Both the position numbers and the translations under genes were made by a program. DNA of 64,000 nt from Gloeopeniophorella convolvens (Eukaryota; Basidiomycota; Agaricomycetes; Russulales): NCBI GenBank assembly GCA_022496205.1, contig WTXD01000001.1, forward strand, positions 744,001-808,000, given 5' to 3'. Of this stretch, positions 46,405-57,712 are shown one piece after another. Positions within the stretch are counted from its first letter, which is position 1, and each line of letters opens with the position of its first letter. The notes under the pieces are model-generated. The model was not told the origin of the DNA and did not search any database. It was given only the letters and a program-made list of their open reading frames with translations.

Positions 46405-47475
46405 TCAATACTCTCCATCGGACGATGGGGGCGAATCTTCCCGAGGCGGCTCTTGTCCTGAGACAGACGCGAGCTGGGAAAGATTCGACGCCTCTGGAGG
46501 GGGCGATAGCGGACGACTCTCGACACCCATCGATACGCCGGGAGAAGGGGTATTCGTGCTGTTCAGCGAGATCTTCTCATTGAGGTTCTGTAGCCTGGCG
46601 ATCTCTCCGTTCAAGCCAAGGATTTTCTTTTGCAGTTGCTGGTTCAACTTTTCAAGCTGCACGATGTGGTTGGTCGCTAGATATCGGACATGAACACATG
46701 ATAGAGGATGCGGCGTAGGGACAACTGACCTCGCTCCAGCAAGGACACTTTGCTGCTCTTTTGGTTGGACACAGGCAAAACGTCCTTCAACCGGGCGTAG
46801 CCATCCCTGAGCTCGTCACGTCTGCGTTGCTCGGCCTCGATACGCTGTCGACGCGTCGCCTCCTTCCTGGTGTACGCGATGCTCTCTGCGATGTTCACGC
46901 CCATATCTTCGTCGGAATCACCGAAGGATCGTCCTCTGCTGCGGCGTCCAGATGAACCCGAGGGGGATGGAGTCGGATTATAACGTAAGGGGTTACGATG
47001 GACGAGGCTGTTGGCTCGAGAGGACGAGGTGCTACTGTTCCGAGAATGATAGGCCCCGTCGGCTGAAGTATCGGAGCCGGAGATGGGGGGCGAGAGAGGG
47101 CCGTACATATCAGGAGAGGGTGGCGGGCCACCATCCATCATGAGGCCAGCACTCTGGCCTTGAGGAGACGAGCTGAACTCGTGGCCACTGTCATACTGAG
47201 GATGATGCGTGTTTGACATGAGGCTCAGGGGCCGCATCTGAAAAGCCGTTTGGAGTTCTGAAAGAGGGGGGAAAAGAAGTTAGAAATGAGGACATGAGGA
47301 TAAGGAGCGAAGGGTGATACCCACGCGCAGGGGGGGCGGCGGGCACGACTGAATAGTTGTTCATGCCTTGCTGTGGATAGACCATGTCGAAATTCGCCTC
47401 CTGCTCTGTCGGATAAAAGCCGTATGGTGCGCCATGAGGCATGCCATTGGCGGCGCCGTTATCGTGATGTTCCAT
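46405..47475 (-). CDS. bHLH transcription factor (copy B)
   Basis: The start at 47475 gives MEHHDNGAANGMPHGAPYGF, then a Ser/Pro-rich region (MDGGPPPSPDMYGPLSPPIS) and RYNPTPSPSGSSGRRSRGRS. The bHLH reads EATRRQRIEAEQRRRDELRD, GYARLKDVLPVSNQKSSKVS, then an intron placed as in copy A after SLLERA, and TNHIVQLEKLNQQLQKKILG continuing into a long coiled coil. The shared run RRRDELRDGY, the LPVSNQKSSKVSLL loop and the RYNP motif make this a paralogue of the gene at 39892. The C-terminal tail is Ser/Pro-rich and acidic (EDSPPSSDGEY). Dimerisation between the two proteins is plausible but not shown by sequence. Confidence 0.88.
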
Positions 47476-48972
47476 GAGCGAGGAGGTTTGTCGAGAGAAC
47501 GAGGCCGGTTGTAAGACGTTATAAGAAAATGAAAATGAGGCAAGAGAAAAGGCAAGAGAGAAAGAAGGGAGACGGGGAAGGGGGAGAACAATGGGGGTAT
47601 GAAGTCGGATTCTCGTTTACGTCCGGGCTCGAACTAAGATCGTGTACAAACCGAGGCCGTAATCAATGGCGGGACCTTTTCCTTTTCTCACGCCTCTTTC
47701 CCCCTTCCCAGTCCGAGTCCGTCCTGCCCTGAGACCCCGTCCTCCACGGTTCGCCCTGGTGCTCTCCTCTGTTCTGCCCAGCGCAGCCTCCGCCGCCGAC
47801 TCTTGCGAGATACGCCTGCGATACTTGGATGCAGTGCGCCGCCGCCGATGCTGCACCACGTTCCTCCAGATACACAGGCGCTAGAAGCGTCCCGTTACGT
47901 CTACATGTGCTTCTCTCTCGACTGCTGCCTCGAGCAAACGATGACGGTGGCGACTCGCCTGAGTTCTCTGCAGCGGTAAACGAAGAGCGACAACACGGAT
48001 ATGTACATACGAGTGCCGCGCGCGTCATCTGGACGACAACATGACACCGCGCACACCCCCATCGATATTGGAGATTGGAAGCGCTCGGGATGCCATGGAC
48101 AGGGCGTGACCGCCGTGTCACTGGATGGAAAAAGGTTGCATCTCCGATGACGGCAAGATGAACGCCACCTCCACAGTCGAACCTGAGGAAGCGACCTTTT
48201 TGCACTGGCGGCTACAGCCATATTCCCAATTATGCGGGCAAAATTCACAGCATGGACACCCAAGAGGACAAAGCAGGCGTCCTGGCCGGAGTGACATCTA
48301 GCTTAGATCTGCTCTGGGCCTACGGGATTTGAATGTCCAGAAGAAGGAAGCGCTGATCATCGGTGTCAGCAAGGGCGGGTTGCTTGCTTGGAGAGCCGAG
48401 AGGACGAGGAACGGCAAGAATATAAGGATGCTGGTCGGACGGAGCAACGGCTGGATACCGAGCACAAGACGCCGGACAAGCAGCCAAGAAGAGGATGCAC
48501 AGGTGCAACGCTTTGAAGAACGTGATGCATGGCTGGACGGACCGGAGATAAAATGGCTTGGAACCGAGGCCGCAACGCCAGACGTCGTGAACTGGCAAAG
48601 AGACAAAATGGGGCTACTGGCCAGGTGTACCGTGTGCCGCCAGATTGTGTACAGGGTCGGCGGGCGATACTTGGTGATGGGGGAATGCAAGAGAGAGCTG
48701 CGGAATGATGAACGTTGACCCAGAAAGACTAGAGTGAGATCGGGTTGAGAAGGGGAAGCTCGGAGGGAGCGGGGGGAGGCTTGCGGATGAGAGACGGAAG
48801 GGAGCCACGTGGGAGACGAGTGACCGGAATGGAAGCAGGTCTTGTGGGTCCGCCGTCGCCTGGCCACCGACGCTGGCGCTGAAACGCTGACCGACGCTGA
48901 CCGCTCTCGAGCAGCTGTTGCCAAAGCTGCCGCGTGATCAGCGCAGACACGCTCAGGCCACCCATCTACACC
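47476..48972. promoter_or_regulatory. 1.5-kb divergent upstream region
   Basis: Lies between bHLH copy B and the plus-strand gene at 48973. A 129-codon plus-strand frame (48,329-48,718) and a 256-codon minus-strand frame overlap each other and show no domain, so neither is called. Probably promoter and leader sequence. Confidence 0.35.
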
Positions 48973-51900
48973 ATGCCCCACAAAGACGCGTCTGCCCCGG
49001 TCCTCGACGCGTCTGCTGCGGACGATCCAGCGCTGCTTTCTCCATCCGACGCCTCGCCCACGACCCATCCCTCATGGCCCCGTCCTCGCACTCCCATCCC
49101 TCCACATCGCCTCGCAAAACTCGCAAATGCACTCGGCATCTCCACGCCCATCCCCATTTCCCAATCCCCCTCCGACTCCCTCACTTCCACCTCGTTACCA
49201 AAACCCTCTTCCTTGGACAGCGCCTGGCGCTCTCCCACTCCCTCCGTCACATCAACCCCTCACCTAACCGCCCACTCGCCCGCTTCCTCTCAGTCAAAGT
49301 TTCTCCTTCACGTCATCCCTCCACTACTCCTCCCGCATGACTCTGACTCTTCCGAGGCCCTCGACATCACTCCACCTCCTCCAGCAGCCTCGGGCTACCA
49401 TACTCAGTTCAGACGTGGTACTCTTGTTCCGCTCTTCCCGACGCTACAGAATCAACTATGGGCCATCGCCAAGGAATATGCTCTCCCAAGCACCGCTGGG
49501 ATGATCCTTTACCTCGTCTCTGCGGCACCCAGTCCCACTACAGAACAAGAGTGGTCTGCTCCAGATGAACCCGGCCCACGACTTTCTGAAGACATCTGGA
49601 AACACCTCTGGACTCGCGTCGTCAGGTTTGAGGCCGAACGTATCCACGGGCGCCCACGCCCAATTCTGTCGGTCTTGGCTTTGGTTACGGCGGACGCGCC
49701 TCGCCGATGGAATCCGCACATTCACCCAACGCTCTTCGGCCACTGGTTCTCCTGGTCGCATTACTCCTCACCCTTTACCCCCACTGCGTCTTCCGGCTCG
49801 TCAAATCCGCCCACTCAGTCCACTTCTTCAGAACCGTCCAACTCTGATGTTGACACCCCCGACACCTCTCTACCGCCCGACTCGCGCGCGGCCACACTTG
49901 ATCTTCCTGGTCTCACATCGCAGTCTATCATCCCGATCCTCGCCAAGGTCGAGTTTGACATTGATGAACGAAAAGCGCCATGGTACGGGCCTTGGATTCG
50001 GAGTAGGAAGCTCAACCACAAAAAGCGAGAGCTGCACGGCCGCAGTCGGGCTGAGGCGCGCCCACCGCGGAGGATGATGGTGGCGGCAACAGCGAGGTGG
50101 AGGCTATCAGAGTCGCCCCGGTGCCCCTCAAGCTCGTGGACCGGCAGGCTGTGCCCAGGTTCCTGCTCTCGGCTGACGATGAAAGAGAAAACGGTCAGGA
50201 CGCAGGTTACGCACGCCTCTCAGAGTCACCTGCCGACTTGGACGATGCCGAGTTTGATGGTGCGGACGCTTCTGCCTCCGTGGCCAAGCAGGACCCTCTC
50301 TCGGATGTATTCGGAGCTGATGACGAGACCTGGGCAGACGTTCGCGCGAGCAACGCAGATCAACGGACGAAGGTGGTCGATCCGGATGTCGTTGAGCTGG
50401 CACTGGATGGGCAGGCATTGTCTGAGCCTCTGGACGTTAGCGACGAGGTGGGGGTGGAGGACAACATCGACGAACAGGAAGTCCAGGAGTTGTGGGAGTC
50501 GCGCGCGCGTCCCCAGCTCACGCTGGACATTCCGCCATCGCCCCCGCCCGATGGCAAGCGGCGCTCTTCACCTACCACCGCTGGTACGGTGACTGCTGGC
50601 ACATTCAGAAAGACCGCGCCGCCCCCGCTCACCCTCATGCCCGCCCCCTCCGACGTCATCGCCACGGCCGAGCCAAGCCCGCTACCTATGTCAGACGGCG
50701 TCAAGCTCGCCTACTTGCGTGACGGCATGCCCACTTCTTCGGAGGAGGACCTGAATGAAAGTGCAGAAGACGACTCTGTCATCAGCTATGACAGAAACAA
50801 AAGCCCCATCGAGGACAAGCGGGTTGGCACGTTCTTCGAAGATCTGGATTTAGGGCTGGAATTTGATGATGCGGGCGAGGTATGCCCCGAATTGCTCTCC
50901 TCGGCCTGATGGCTGAAATGTCTCTTATCAGTTTGACGAGAACGACCCCAATGACCGGCGACGAAGTCAGTATGTTCTCAAGGCAAAGCTCGACGAGATC
51001 GAAAAGGTTGGTCTTCTTCAAGTCCTGGATTGAAAAGCGCTCATACCTGCTTGTATAGGCTTTGGTCCAGTTCTCTCCTAGGCTACTGGAGCATGAACTA
51101 AAGCCCTACGAGAGCCCAATCAAATCCCCACCCCGCTCCTCATCTCTTGCCATGAATAGTCTAACACCCCAGTCTGCTCTGTCACCTTCACTCTCTGCCA
51201 ACGTATCATTAGGCAGTCCACCACGGAAGCAAGGCGGAAACGAGTGAATACTATCACCTCTCTTACGTTTTACTTTAGCTTACGAGACACTACTTTAGTC
51301 CCATGGCCAAAGCGAATGCTGTGTGGCCAGCAGTTCCATATTCTTCTCTTAACCGACAGGAGGATGAAGATCTGGATACCTCCATTGGACTTGACGACTT
51401 CCCCGCACCTCCCAAGCTTGCCCTGAATGGCGTGTCCAATGCTATCCCGATATCTCCGTACAAGAGGTCGTTCTCGGTAACGCATGACGTCGAGTCTGAG
51501 GAATCAAAGGCAAGGAAGCGGGAGATGGAAGGGCATGAGCCCACATACCCCGACATTGTCCCGCCTTCGCTGCGGAAATTAGCCTCGTCCAACTCACCCA
51601 TCATTCCCCTGTCCCCCGATCCGTTTGGCCGCTTCCCTTCCAATCTACGCTACCACTCCCGAGTTCTGAGCCTGCCACGTCATTGGATGTACTTCCCAGT
51701 CAAGCGGCGAAGATCACGTACTCGACCTTCGAGATACCGCCGGAGCGCCATTCGTCCCTGAGCTCGCTGAGCCGCAACGACAGCATCACAGGCGCCACCG
51801 ATACCGTCTCCACTGCACCATCTAGCCGCTTCTCGATCGACTCTTCGGATGGGGGCGGGTCTAATCGTGGAGGGGCTTCGCTCAACCCAGTGAGGAGCAT

Positions 51901-52783
51901 CAGGTCGCTGTGGAGAAAGAGCAGAAAGTCATCGATATCCGCCGGTTCAGGGAGCGCCTCGCCCCAACCACCCTCAGGACGCACGTCTCCGCAACCGCCT
52001 CCTGTTCCCAACGTGCCAGGGCCTTCGACACCCCGCTCCAACACTCCCACCGCAGTGGAATCCCCCCGGGACGCAGCCCCGAGCCCTATGCTGTCACCAG
52101 AACGCCAGCCACCCAGGGGCCAGCATCCCGATTCGCCCTTCCTGTCGACGTCACAAGCGCAGCAGCGCGCGCGCGGCGAGTCGAGCATCAACTCGATCGT
52201 CTTCGACCAGGAGTCGCCTTACCCCGTCCGCCGCTCCCCACAGCCCCCGGCCCCCGCACCGCGCACCCGCACACCCTCGCAGGCGGCCCGCAGCCCGCCC
52301 ACGCGGCACTCCCTGGCGCGCGACGCCTCGGAGCACACCGCGCCCTCCTCGCCCGCCGAGTCGTCCAGCCTCGACGCGCTGCCCTCGCCGCCGGGCTCGC
52401 TCGCCGAGCGCGACAAGGCCGGCACGCGCAAGTCGATCCTCAAGGCGTGGCGCACGCCCCCGGGCGAGACGTCGGGGCGCACGAGCGTCGACGCGCGCCC
52501 GACTGAGCCGCTGCGCAAGCGGCGGCCGAGCGTGATCGAGCTCGTGCGCGGGTCGATCTCGGGCGCGCCAACGATGGGGGACATCCCGCCCAGCCCGCTG
52601 CTGCCGGAGCAGTATGCGGCGGGGGCGGGGGCAGGGGCGCAGCCCCGGGCGCGCGCAACGCCGTCGTCGTCATTCGAGTCGGCGCGCGCGATGTCTGCGG
52701 CGGGGTCGCCGCCGCGACCTGTGCGCGGGGCGGGGACGTTCTCAATGCTGTCGCAGGAGGGCGAGGAGGTAGACCTCCGGTGA
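48973..52783 (+). CDS. Large Ser/Pro-rich protein of unknown function
   Basis: About 1,200 residues. The ATG at 48973 lies in a good context (CACCATGCC); an in-frame ATG 39 bases upstream is possible. The only folded-looking part is near the N-terminus (about 130-260): FRRGTLVPLFPTLQNQLWAI, STAGMILYLVSA and EDIWKHLWTRVVRFEAERIH. The rest is disordered and acidic or Ser/Pro-rich, with a short helical motif RSQYVLKAKLDEIEKALVQF around 50,960-51,080 and RSIRSLWRKSRKSSIS near 51,900. A frame change near 50,050 is best explained by a 53-bp intron with donor GTAGGA and acceptor CTGAG, though a lost base is possible. Such proteins are common in Agaricomycetes without assigned role. Third-codon GC rises strongly after 52,000. 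Confidence 0.7.
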
Positions 52784-53543
52784 TGATACTTGGGCGCGCT
52801 AATACACTCGGTGCTGATGGTAGATGTATGTTATATAATGACTTTGCCCCAGATACCAGTTGGAGACCCCCATTCCTTCTGCGAAGGTCTTTGGGCCCGA
52901 CGCACATGCACTAACCACACATGATACCTTATATCTGCTAGCATATCTTAGATTGAGATGAATCTGTATGCGCTTCTATCTGGCTCGCGGGAGCGGGCGA
53001 TACAGCTGGTAACGAATCCCTGGGCCCGTTGCCGCTTCCCGCAAACACAGCGCCGGTGCCGACATTTGTTTTCGCAAGGTGTTCTGGATTAGAAAGCGGG
53101 AAACTCATGATAATCTGTCGTACTTGCGGGCTTCAATGAAAAGTACACTATGGAAGACCTCAAATGTGTTGCGACGACGCGGTCGATGCAAGGTGACCCA
53201 CGTCCAACCGCAATGGTTGGAAACGAGAGATGAACATATATTTCAAATACGACTTGATTTCATGTTTCATACTTTCGGTGTAAATTTGGTTGATGTGTAC
53301 GATTATAGGATCAGTGACAGAGACGGAGCGGTTTGCTGTTTGCACAAAGACAGAAATATATTCGAACAATTGAGCAGAAACGCAACGTAAAGGAAATCAT
53401 CAGATGTGAATTTATCCAGAGTCAAATACATAACAAATGTGAACTGTCCATACTGTCCATGATATCGAATGTACAGGAGAGCAGAGGAGAAACAGTGTAG
53501 ATAAACGCGAGCTGAGGACAAGTGCTAATGGATTAGGAATGAT
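52784..53543. other. AT-richer convergent 3' region
   Basis: Lies between the ends of two converging genes and is less GC-rich than its surroundings, consistent with untranslated and termination sequence. No gene seen. Confidence 0.45.
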
Positions 53544-54368
53544 CTACAACCCGCAAACCGAAGGCACGACCTTGGTAGCAAGGACATCGACCGTGACTGG
53601 CGAGCCGCCTGTGAGAACATCGTACGCCTCTTTCGCGAGGTTGAAACCTGCACCGGCCGTATCGACAGCAGTGACATTGATCGTCACACCCGTGGCGGGA
53701 TACGTGATGCTCCAGCATGCGCCACAGTTGGGTGAGTTCCACGCGACGTCGAACACACCGCCGATGTACGGGAACGAGGGCAGGTCGGCCAACGTCTGGA
53801 AGCGCGCTGCAAGGCCATTGTCGCCGTTCGAGCACGCGACATTGTTTAGCGAACCCTCCTTATTGTCAAAAGTCGTGTCGAATGTCGCGCGCAGAGGCGT
53901 GGGTGTCGGGATGGACGGCGAGGTGCCGGAAGGAGATGTTGTCGGGGGAGGGTTGGAGTCAGTCGTAGAGGATGGGCAAGGAGAGCTGGTCGGCGGTGGC
54001 TCGGGGGCTGAGGTGCTGGATGTCGTTGGGCATGGCGTCGTGGACGACGACTGCGAGCTGGAGCTGGTGATGCTGTCGGTGCTGGTAGTACTGCTAGACG
54101 CGCTGCTGGGCGGCACCGAGGTGGTTGTGCTCGAATCGAACGTCGTCGTAGAGGTGATCGACGTCGTGGTGGTGGTCGAAGTGACGGAAGTCGTGTTTGA
54201 TGACGTGGTGGAGTCAATGATAGTCGTTGAGGACGAGGACACCGACGTGGTGGAGGAAGGCGGCGCCGACGTGGTGGTCCACTGCGACCCGTCAGACGAG
54301 CCCTGAGGTAAGGCGTAGGTCGCTTGCAAGAGCAAGAGGAAGAGGGCGAAAGCAGTAGAAGAGATCAT
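53544..54368 (-). CDS. Secreted cerato-platanin protein with mucin-like Ser/Thr segment
   Basis: A single exon of 274 residues. Residues 1-19 (MISSTAFALFLLLLQATYA) are a signal peptide with Ala-x-Ala-like cleavage. About 20-160 is an almost pure Ser/Thr/Pro region (TTTTTSITSTTTFDSSTTTS), a target for heavy O-glycosylation. The C-terminal 115 residues are a cerato-platanin domain: ATFDTTFDNKEGSLNNVACS, FPYIGGVFDVAWNSPNCGAC, VTINVTAVDTAGAGFNLAKE and the ending VVPSVCGL. The four cysteines forming two disulfides are present. Cerato-platanins are small expansin-like cell-wall proteins of filamentous fungi that bind chitin oligomers and can elicit plant responses. Most lack the long mucin-like arm seen here. 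Confidence 0.95.
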   Translation of the reverse strand: MISSTAFALFLLLLQATYALPQGSSDGSQWTTTSAPPSSTTSVSSSSTTIIDSTTSSNTTSVTSTTTTTSITSTTTFDSSTTTSVPPSSASSSTTSTDSITSSSSQSSSTTPCPTTSSTSAPEPPPTSSPCPSSTTDSNPPPTTSPSGTSPSIPTPTPLRATFDTTFDNKEGSLNNVACSNGDNGLAARFQTLADLPSFPYIGGVFDVAWNSPNCGACWSITYPATGVTINVTAVDTAGAGFNLAKEAYDVLTGGSPVTVDVLATKVVPSVCGL

Positions 54369-54441
54369 TGTGGAGGAATGATGTGGGTGATAAGAGTTGC
54401 TGAAGCTGGGTGATAGAACTTCGAGGCAAAAACGCGACCTC

Positions 54442-54448
54442 TTTTATA
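54442..54448 (-). promoter_or_regulatory. TATA box of cerato-platanin gene
   Basis: TATAAAA on the minus strand about 75-80 bp upstream of the ATG at 54368, consistent with a strongly regulated secreted-protein gene. Confidence 0.6.
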
Positions 54449-54869
54449 GAAGAGAGAACAGGGGTCTGTGCTCTTCTCAGAGCCTAGACAGACTGCTATG
54501 CACGGCATTCGAGCACGAAATGGAGGTGGCGCGCGACGGAGGCTTGCATTAGAAGTGGAGCTTTCGATAGAAGGTTGGCACAGCTCTAGATAAAAAGGTG
54601 AATTTAGCATGTCTTCCGCATATACATATCTTACATAGCCTTCCGCAATGTAGTTCGGAAAGAATGCAGAGTCGGCGACGAATGCCGGAGGACAGAATGT
54701 GCGACGCGCATGGAATGCAGATCACATGCCGGCGACGGGGCATCACGTGCATGATTCTGGTCGGTGATCAAGTTGGTCCGGATGAAAATGGTGTATTACA
54801 ACTCGCTGCTAGCTAGTAAGTAAGTAAACAAGACGTGACCGAAGCTTCAGTCCTGGTAAATTCCATGGT
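54449..54869. other. Upstream flank of cerato-platanin, downstream flank of lyase
   Basis: No gene seen. It contains the remaining promoter of the cerato-platanin gene and the lyase 3' flank. Confidence 0.4.
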
Positions 54870-57128
54870 TCAGAACTGGTGTTCTGTCGAGTCTTTACCC
54901 CGGGACGACGTGCTAGACGACCCAGACGAGAGGGTGGACAGAATTCTGTCAATGTAGTCGGCTCCGCTCCTACAGTTCGAAGAATGTAATCGCGGTCAGG
55001 ACCTGTGCTTGAGAATGGGACGGAAGCACGCACCATTTCTGGTGTGTAAGGACGTCACAACCAATCTCCTTCTCTTTGCGCTGCACGGTCTCGACGTAAG
55101 CCAACATGCCATCCGTCTTGAAGCGCTGAGCGAGTTCCGCTAATACATTGCAGAGCGGGCGGTGTAAATACAAGCGATGGCAGAATGGACGGAAGACGCA
55201 CCAAATCCAACAGCGTTGCTGTGCAGACCTGCGAGCGAGACGAGCTGCAAAACGAAGCCCTCCTTTGCAAGGTCCCAAATGAAGCGCTTGAGATCGGCAT
55301 CTTCGTGCTCGGTGTAAGTGGCAGCTCTCCGCCGACACGATTGTGAACATACCCGAGTAGCCGTGGGCACTCCAGTTGAAGCTTGGGCTAAGGTTGTAGA
55401 CAAGCCATTTGCCTGGGTATTTCTCGCGGATTCGGCGGGCAAACGACTGAGCTTCCTTCAAATCAGGCGTCTTCGTCTCGAGCCAGATCATATCAGCGTA
55501 AGGTGCAAAAGCCAGTGCTCGCGAGACTGCAGCGTCGATGCCCCCGATAGTGTGATAATATCCCTCGCGGGTGCGCGGCACTGCGCTCTGTTAGCAACGT
55601 GGCAGGAGGAGACAAACCCGTAACGCACGATCCCAGTCCCAATCGACTTGCGACCCGATGATGTCTGCAGCAATTTCCCGCGCCTCTATGTTGGACCTGC
55701 CAGATACGGCCTCATGGTAGCGTTGAATTGCAGCGGCTTTTGACTGTGAGGAGACATTGCTTGATTCCTGAATCGTGTGCTCGACGGCTGATCCGAGCAA
55801 CGTTAGCATAGGCAAGTGGCGGGTGTAGATACGAAGGTGTATCACCTTCATCGAACGTTACCAGCTTGGCATCGGACATCCACTTGGCCTCAAGGTCGTC
55901 GATCTCCGAGCCGGTCTTTCCTTGGGCTTCTGCGCGGTCGAGTACTTCCGCCAACGCGAGCCGGCGCGATCCATCCGGTAGGCGCGTGCTAACACCACGG
56001 ACGTATGGGTGGTCGCGAGTGTCCACAGTCGATGAGAGCAGCCGGGCAGACTCGGCATCCGTCCGCGCGATGAGGAGCATGGTATGTTGCAGGAGATCGA
56101 GTTGGAAGCGAGAAGCTGTAAGACGCGCAACATGCGCGCCGGTAGGTACAACGACCTTTCCGGCCAGATGGCCGCACTAGGGAGGGTGAGCAAGCAGCAA
56201 GTCGTGAGCAGATAGATCCCAACCTTCTTGCCGCCGTGCAGCTGGTCTTCCAGGTGAATGGCCGAGGCGCCCTGTAATGAGGTCGTTTACGAGGACGGAC
56301 GAAAGAAACGCGATGATTGCACTCACAGACTCCGCAAAGATTTTCACGAGCTTCATGACCGCAGATGTACCGCCATGACTAGCACAAAATCAGGTTGGCG
56401 CGCAGTCGCATGTGCCACGCCGCATTGCACTCACCCAGTGTCTGCATCCGCTATGATAGGTCTCAGGTAGTCGATATAGGGCAACTTGGCACGCTCCTCT
56501 GGAGACGCCTCCAACCGCGCATCCCAGTGCTTCTTGTCATGAAGTTGCTGAGCGCGGAACAGCCGATGAACTTGGTTCGGAACGGTCGTGTATGGGTAAT
56601 CCCTACATTCATGTAGCCAAATGAACACAGCCCACCTCGCACAGTTAATGAATGTCCGGAAACCGGTACTCACCCAAGATCCGGTCCGACCTCATTGTTC
56701 GCAGTAGTGAGCAGGCTGCTCGCAGCCCACCCTGAGACATACATGACTTCTAGCCACCTGGCCATCTGCGTCATCTGCACAGGATCAACAGCGCCGAGTG
56801 TGTGCACGGGCTTTCCCTCCTTGGCCGCCCTGTCGAAAACGGCATAGAGCTTGTCGGCGAGCAGTGTGGACGGCAACGGAAGAGGAGGCAGCGACCCCTG
56901 CTTGGAGGCGACGGACGCTGCGGAGTAAGGGCGCGATATCCCTGCAAAGCGGGATTGGGAAAAGAAAGCCTCGACCGCTGCTACACGAGAAGCAAACGCA
57001 TCGGACTCCTCCGCGGGGGTAGGCGCATCCAGAGCGAGCGAGGTCGGTTGTCCGTACGCAGCTGAAGAAATGAATCGAGATGACCGCACAAAGACTGCCT
57101 TCGAGGACAGAGCGCGGACGCGATGCAT
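54870..57128 (-). CDS. Mitochondrial-type isocitrate / 2-methylisocitrate lyase
   Basis: About 565 residues and some ten introns. The start at 57128 gives [20 protein letters not shown], an Arg/Ser-rich mitochondrial targeting peptide. The ICL-family barrel follows: [38 protein letters not shown], and the catalytic loop K-K-C-G-H in [20 protein letters not shown] (split by an intron between KK and CGH). Later come [54 protein letters not shown] and [19 protein letters not shown] 67-bp intron before the last exon joins HQKW to [16 protein letters not shown]. It ends HQF, not a peroxisomal SKL-type signal. Targeting peptide plus lack of PTS1 favour the mitochondrial methylisocitrate lyase of the methylcitrate cycle (propionate breakdown) over glyoxysomal ICL; substrate cannot be fixed by eye. 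Confidence 0.9.
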
Positions 57129-57712
57129 GGTGGGTCTCACTCGGGCGGAGTAATTTGGTTGGTGCTGGTATGGAGGTGAGGTGAGCAAGACGCCTCAGAG
57201 CGCGTATTTCAGCTGGAGAAGGTCCGAGACCGGCGCGTTACAGCCGGTTCAACAGGGCTCAACTTGAGCCAGTAGCTGACCGAATCGGATCCACGCTCGA
57301 CACGAGGGATAGAAAAGGATTTCAATACATCTGCAGGACAAATGTCGACGACTAAGCAGGCAACATGAGAGCTACACAAATGTGACATGGCAAACTATGT
57401 GTACGGAAAGATGCAGCAGGCAATATCAGATAATGCATGGCTTACGAATTCGAGTGATATTGTATAAATTAATGTTCTGAAAGTAGGAGCCTGATGTGCG
57501 GGGTCATATATGCGCTGCAGAACAACGCTGCACCATTGTACCGAACACTCGCAGAAGCAAAGCACTAAGAAAAAGTATGCGGAGGGCGCTAAGCGGGGCA
57601 TGAAACGCAGTGTATGCAACAGCCATATGTCGTGGGCACTCAGGTGCCACTACATAAGACAGGCGTTTGATCAGAATGGGCTAGATCGAGTAGCGCCGTG
57701 AGACTCACTAAA
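57129..57712. other. Intergenic, no gene seen
   Basis: Lies upstream of the lyase and downstream of the homeodomain gene on the same strand. Short frames only. Confidence 0.4.

Noticed and set aside
48298..49068. A 256-codon minus-strand frame and an opposing 129-codon plus-strand frame
   Set aside because: They overlap each other and the start of the gene at 48973; neither has a domain. Most likely promoter and leader sequence.
53545..54306. A 255-codon plus-strand frame across the cerato-platanin gene
   Set aside because: It is the antisense shadow of the Ser/Thr-rich coding sequence, giving Val/Asp runs.
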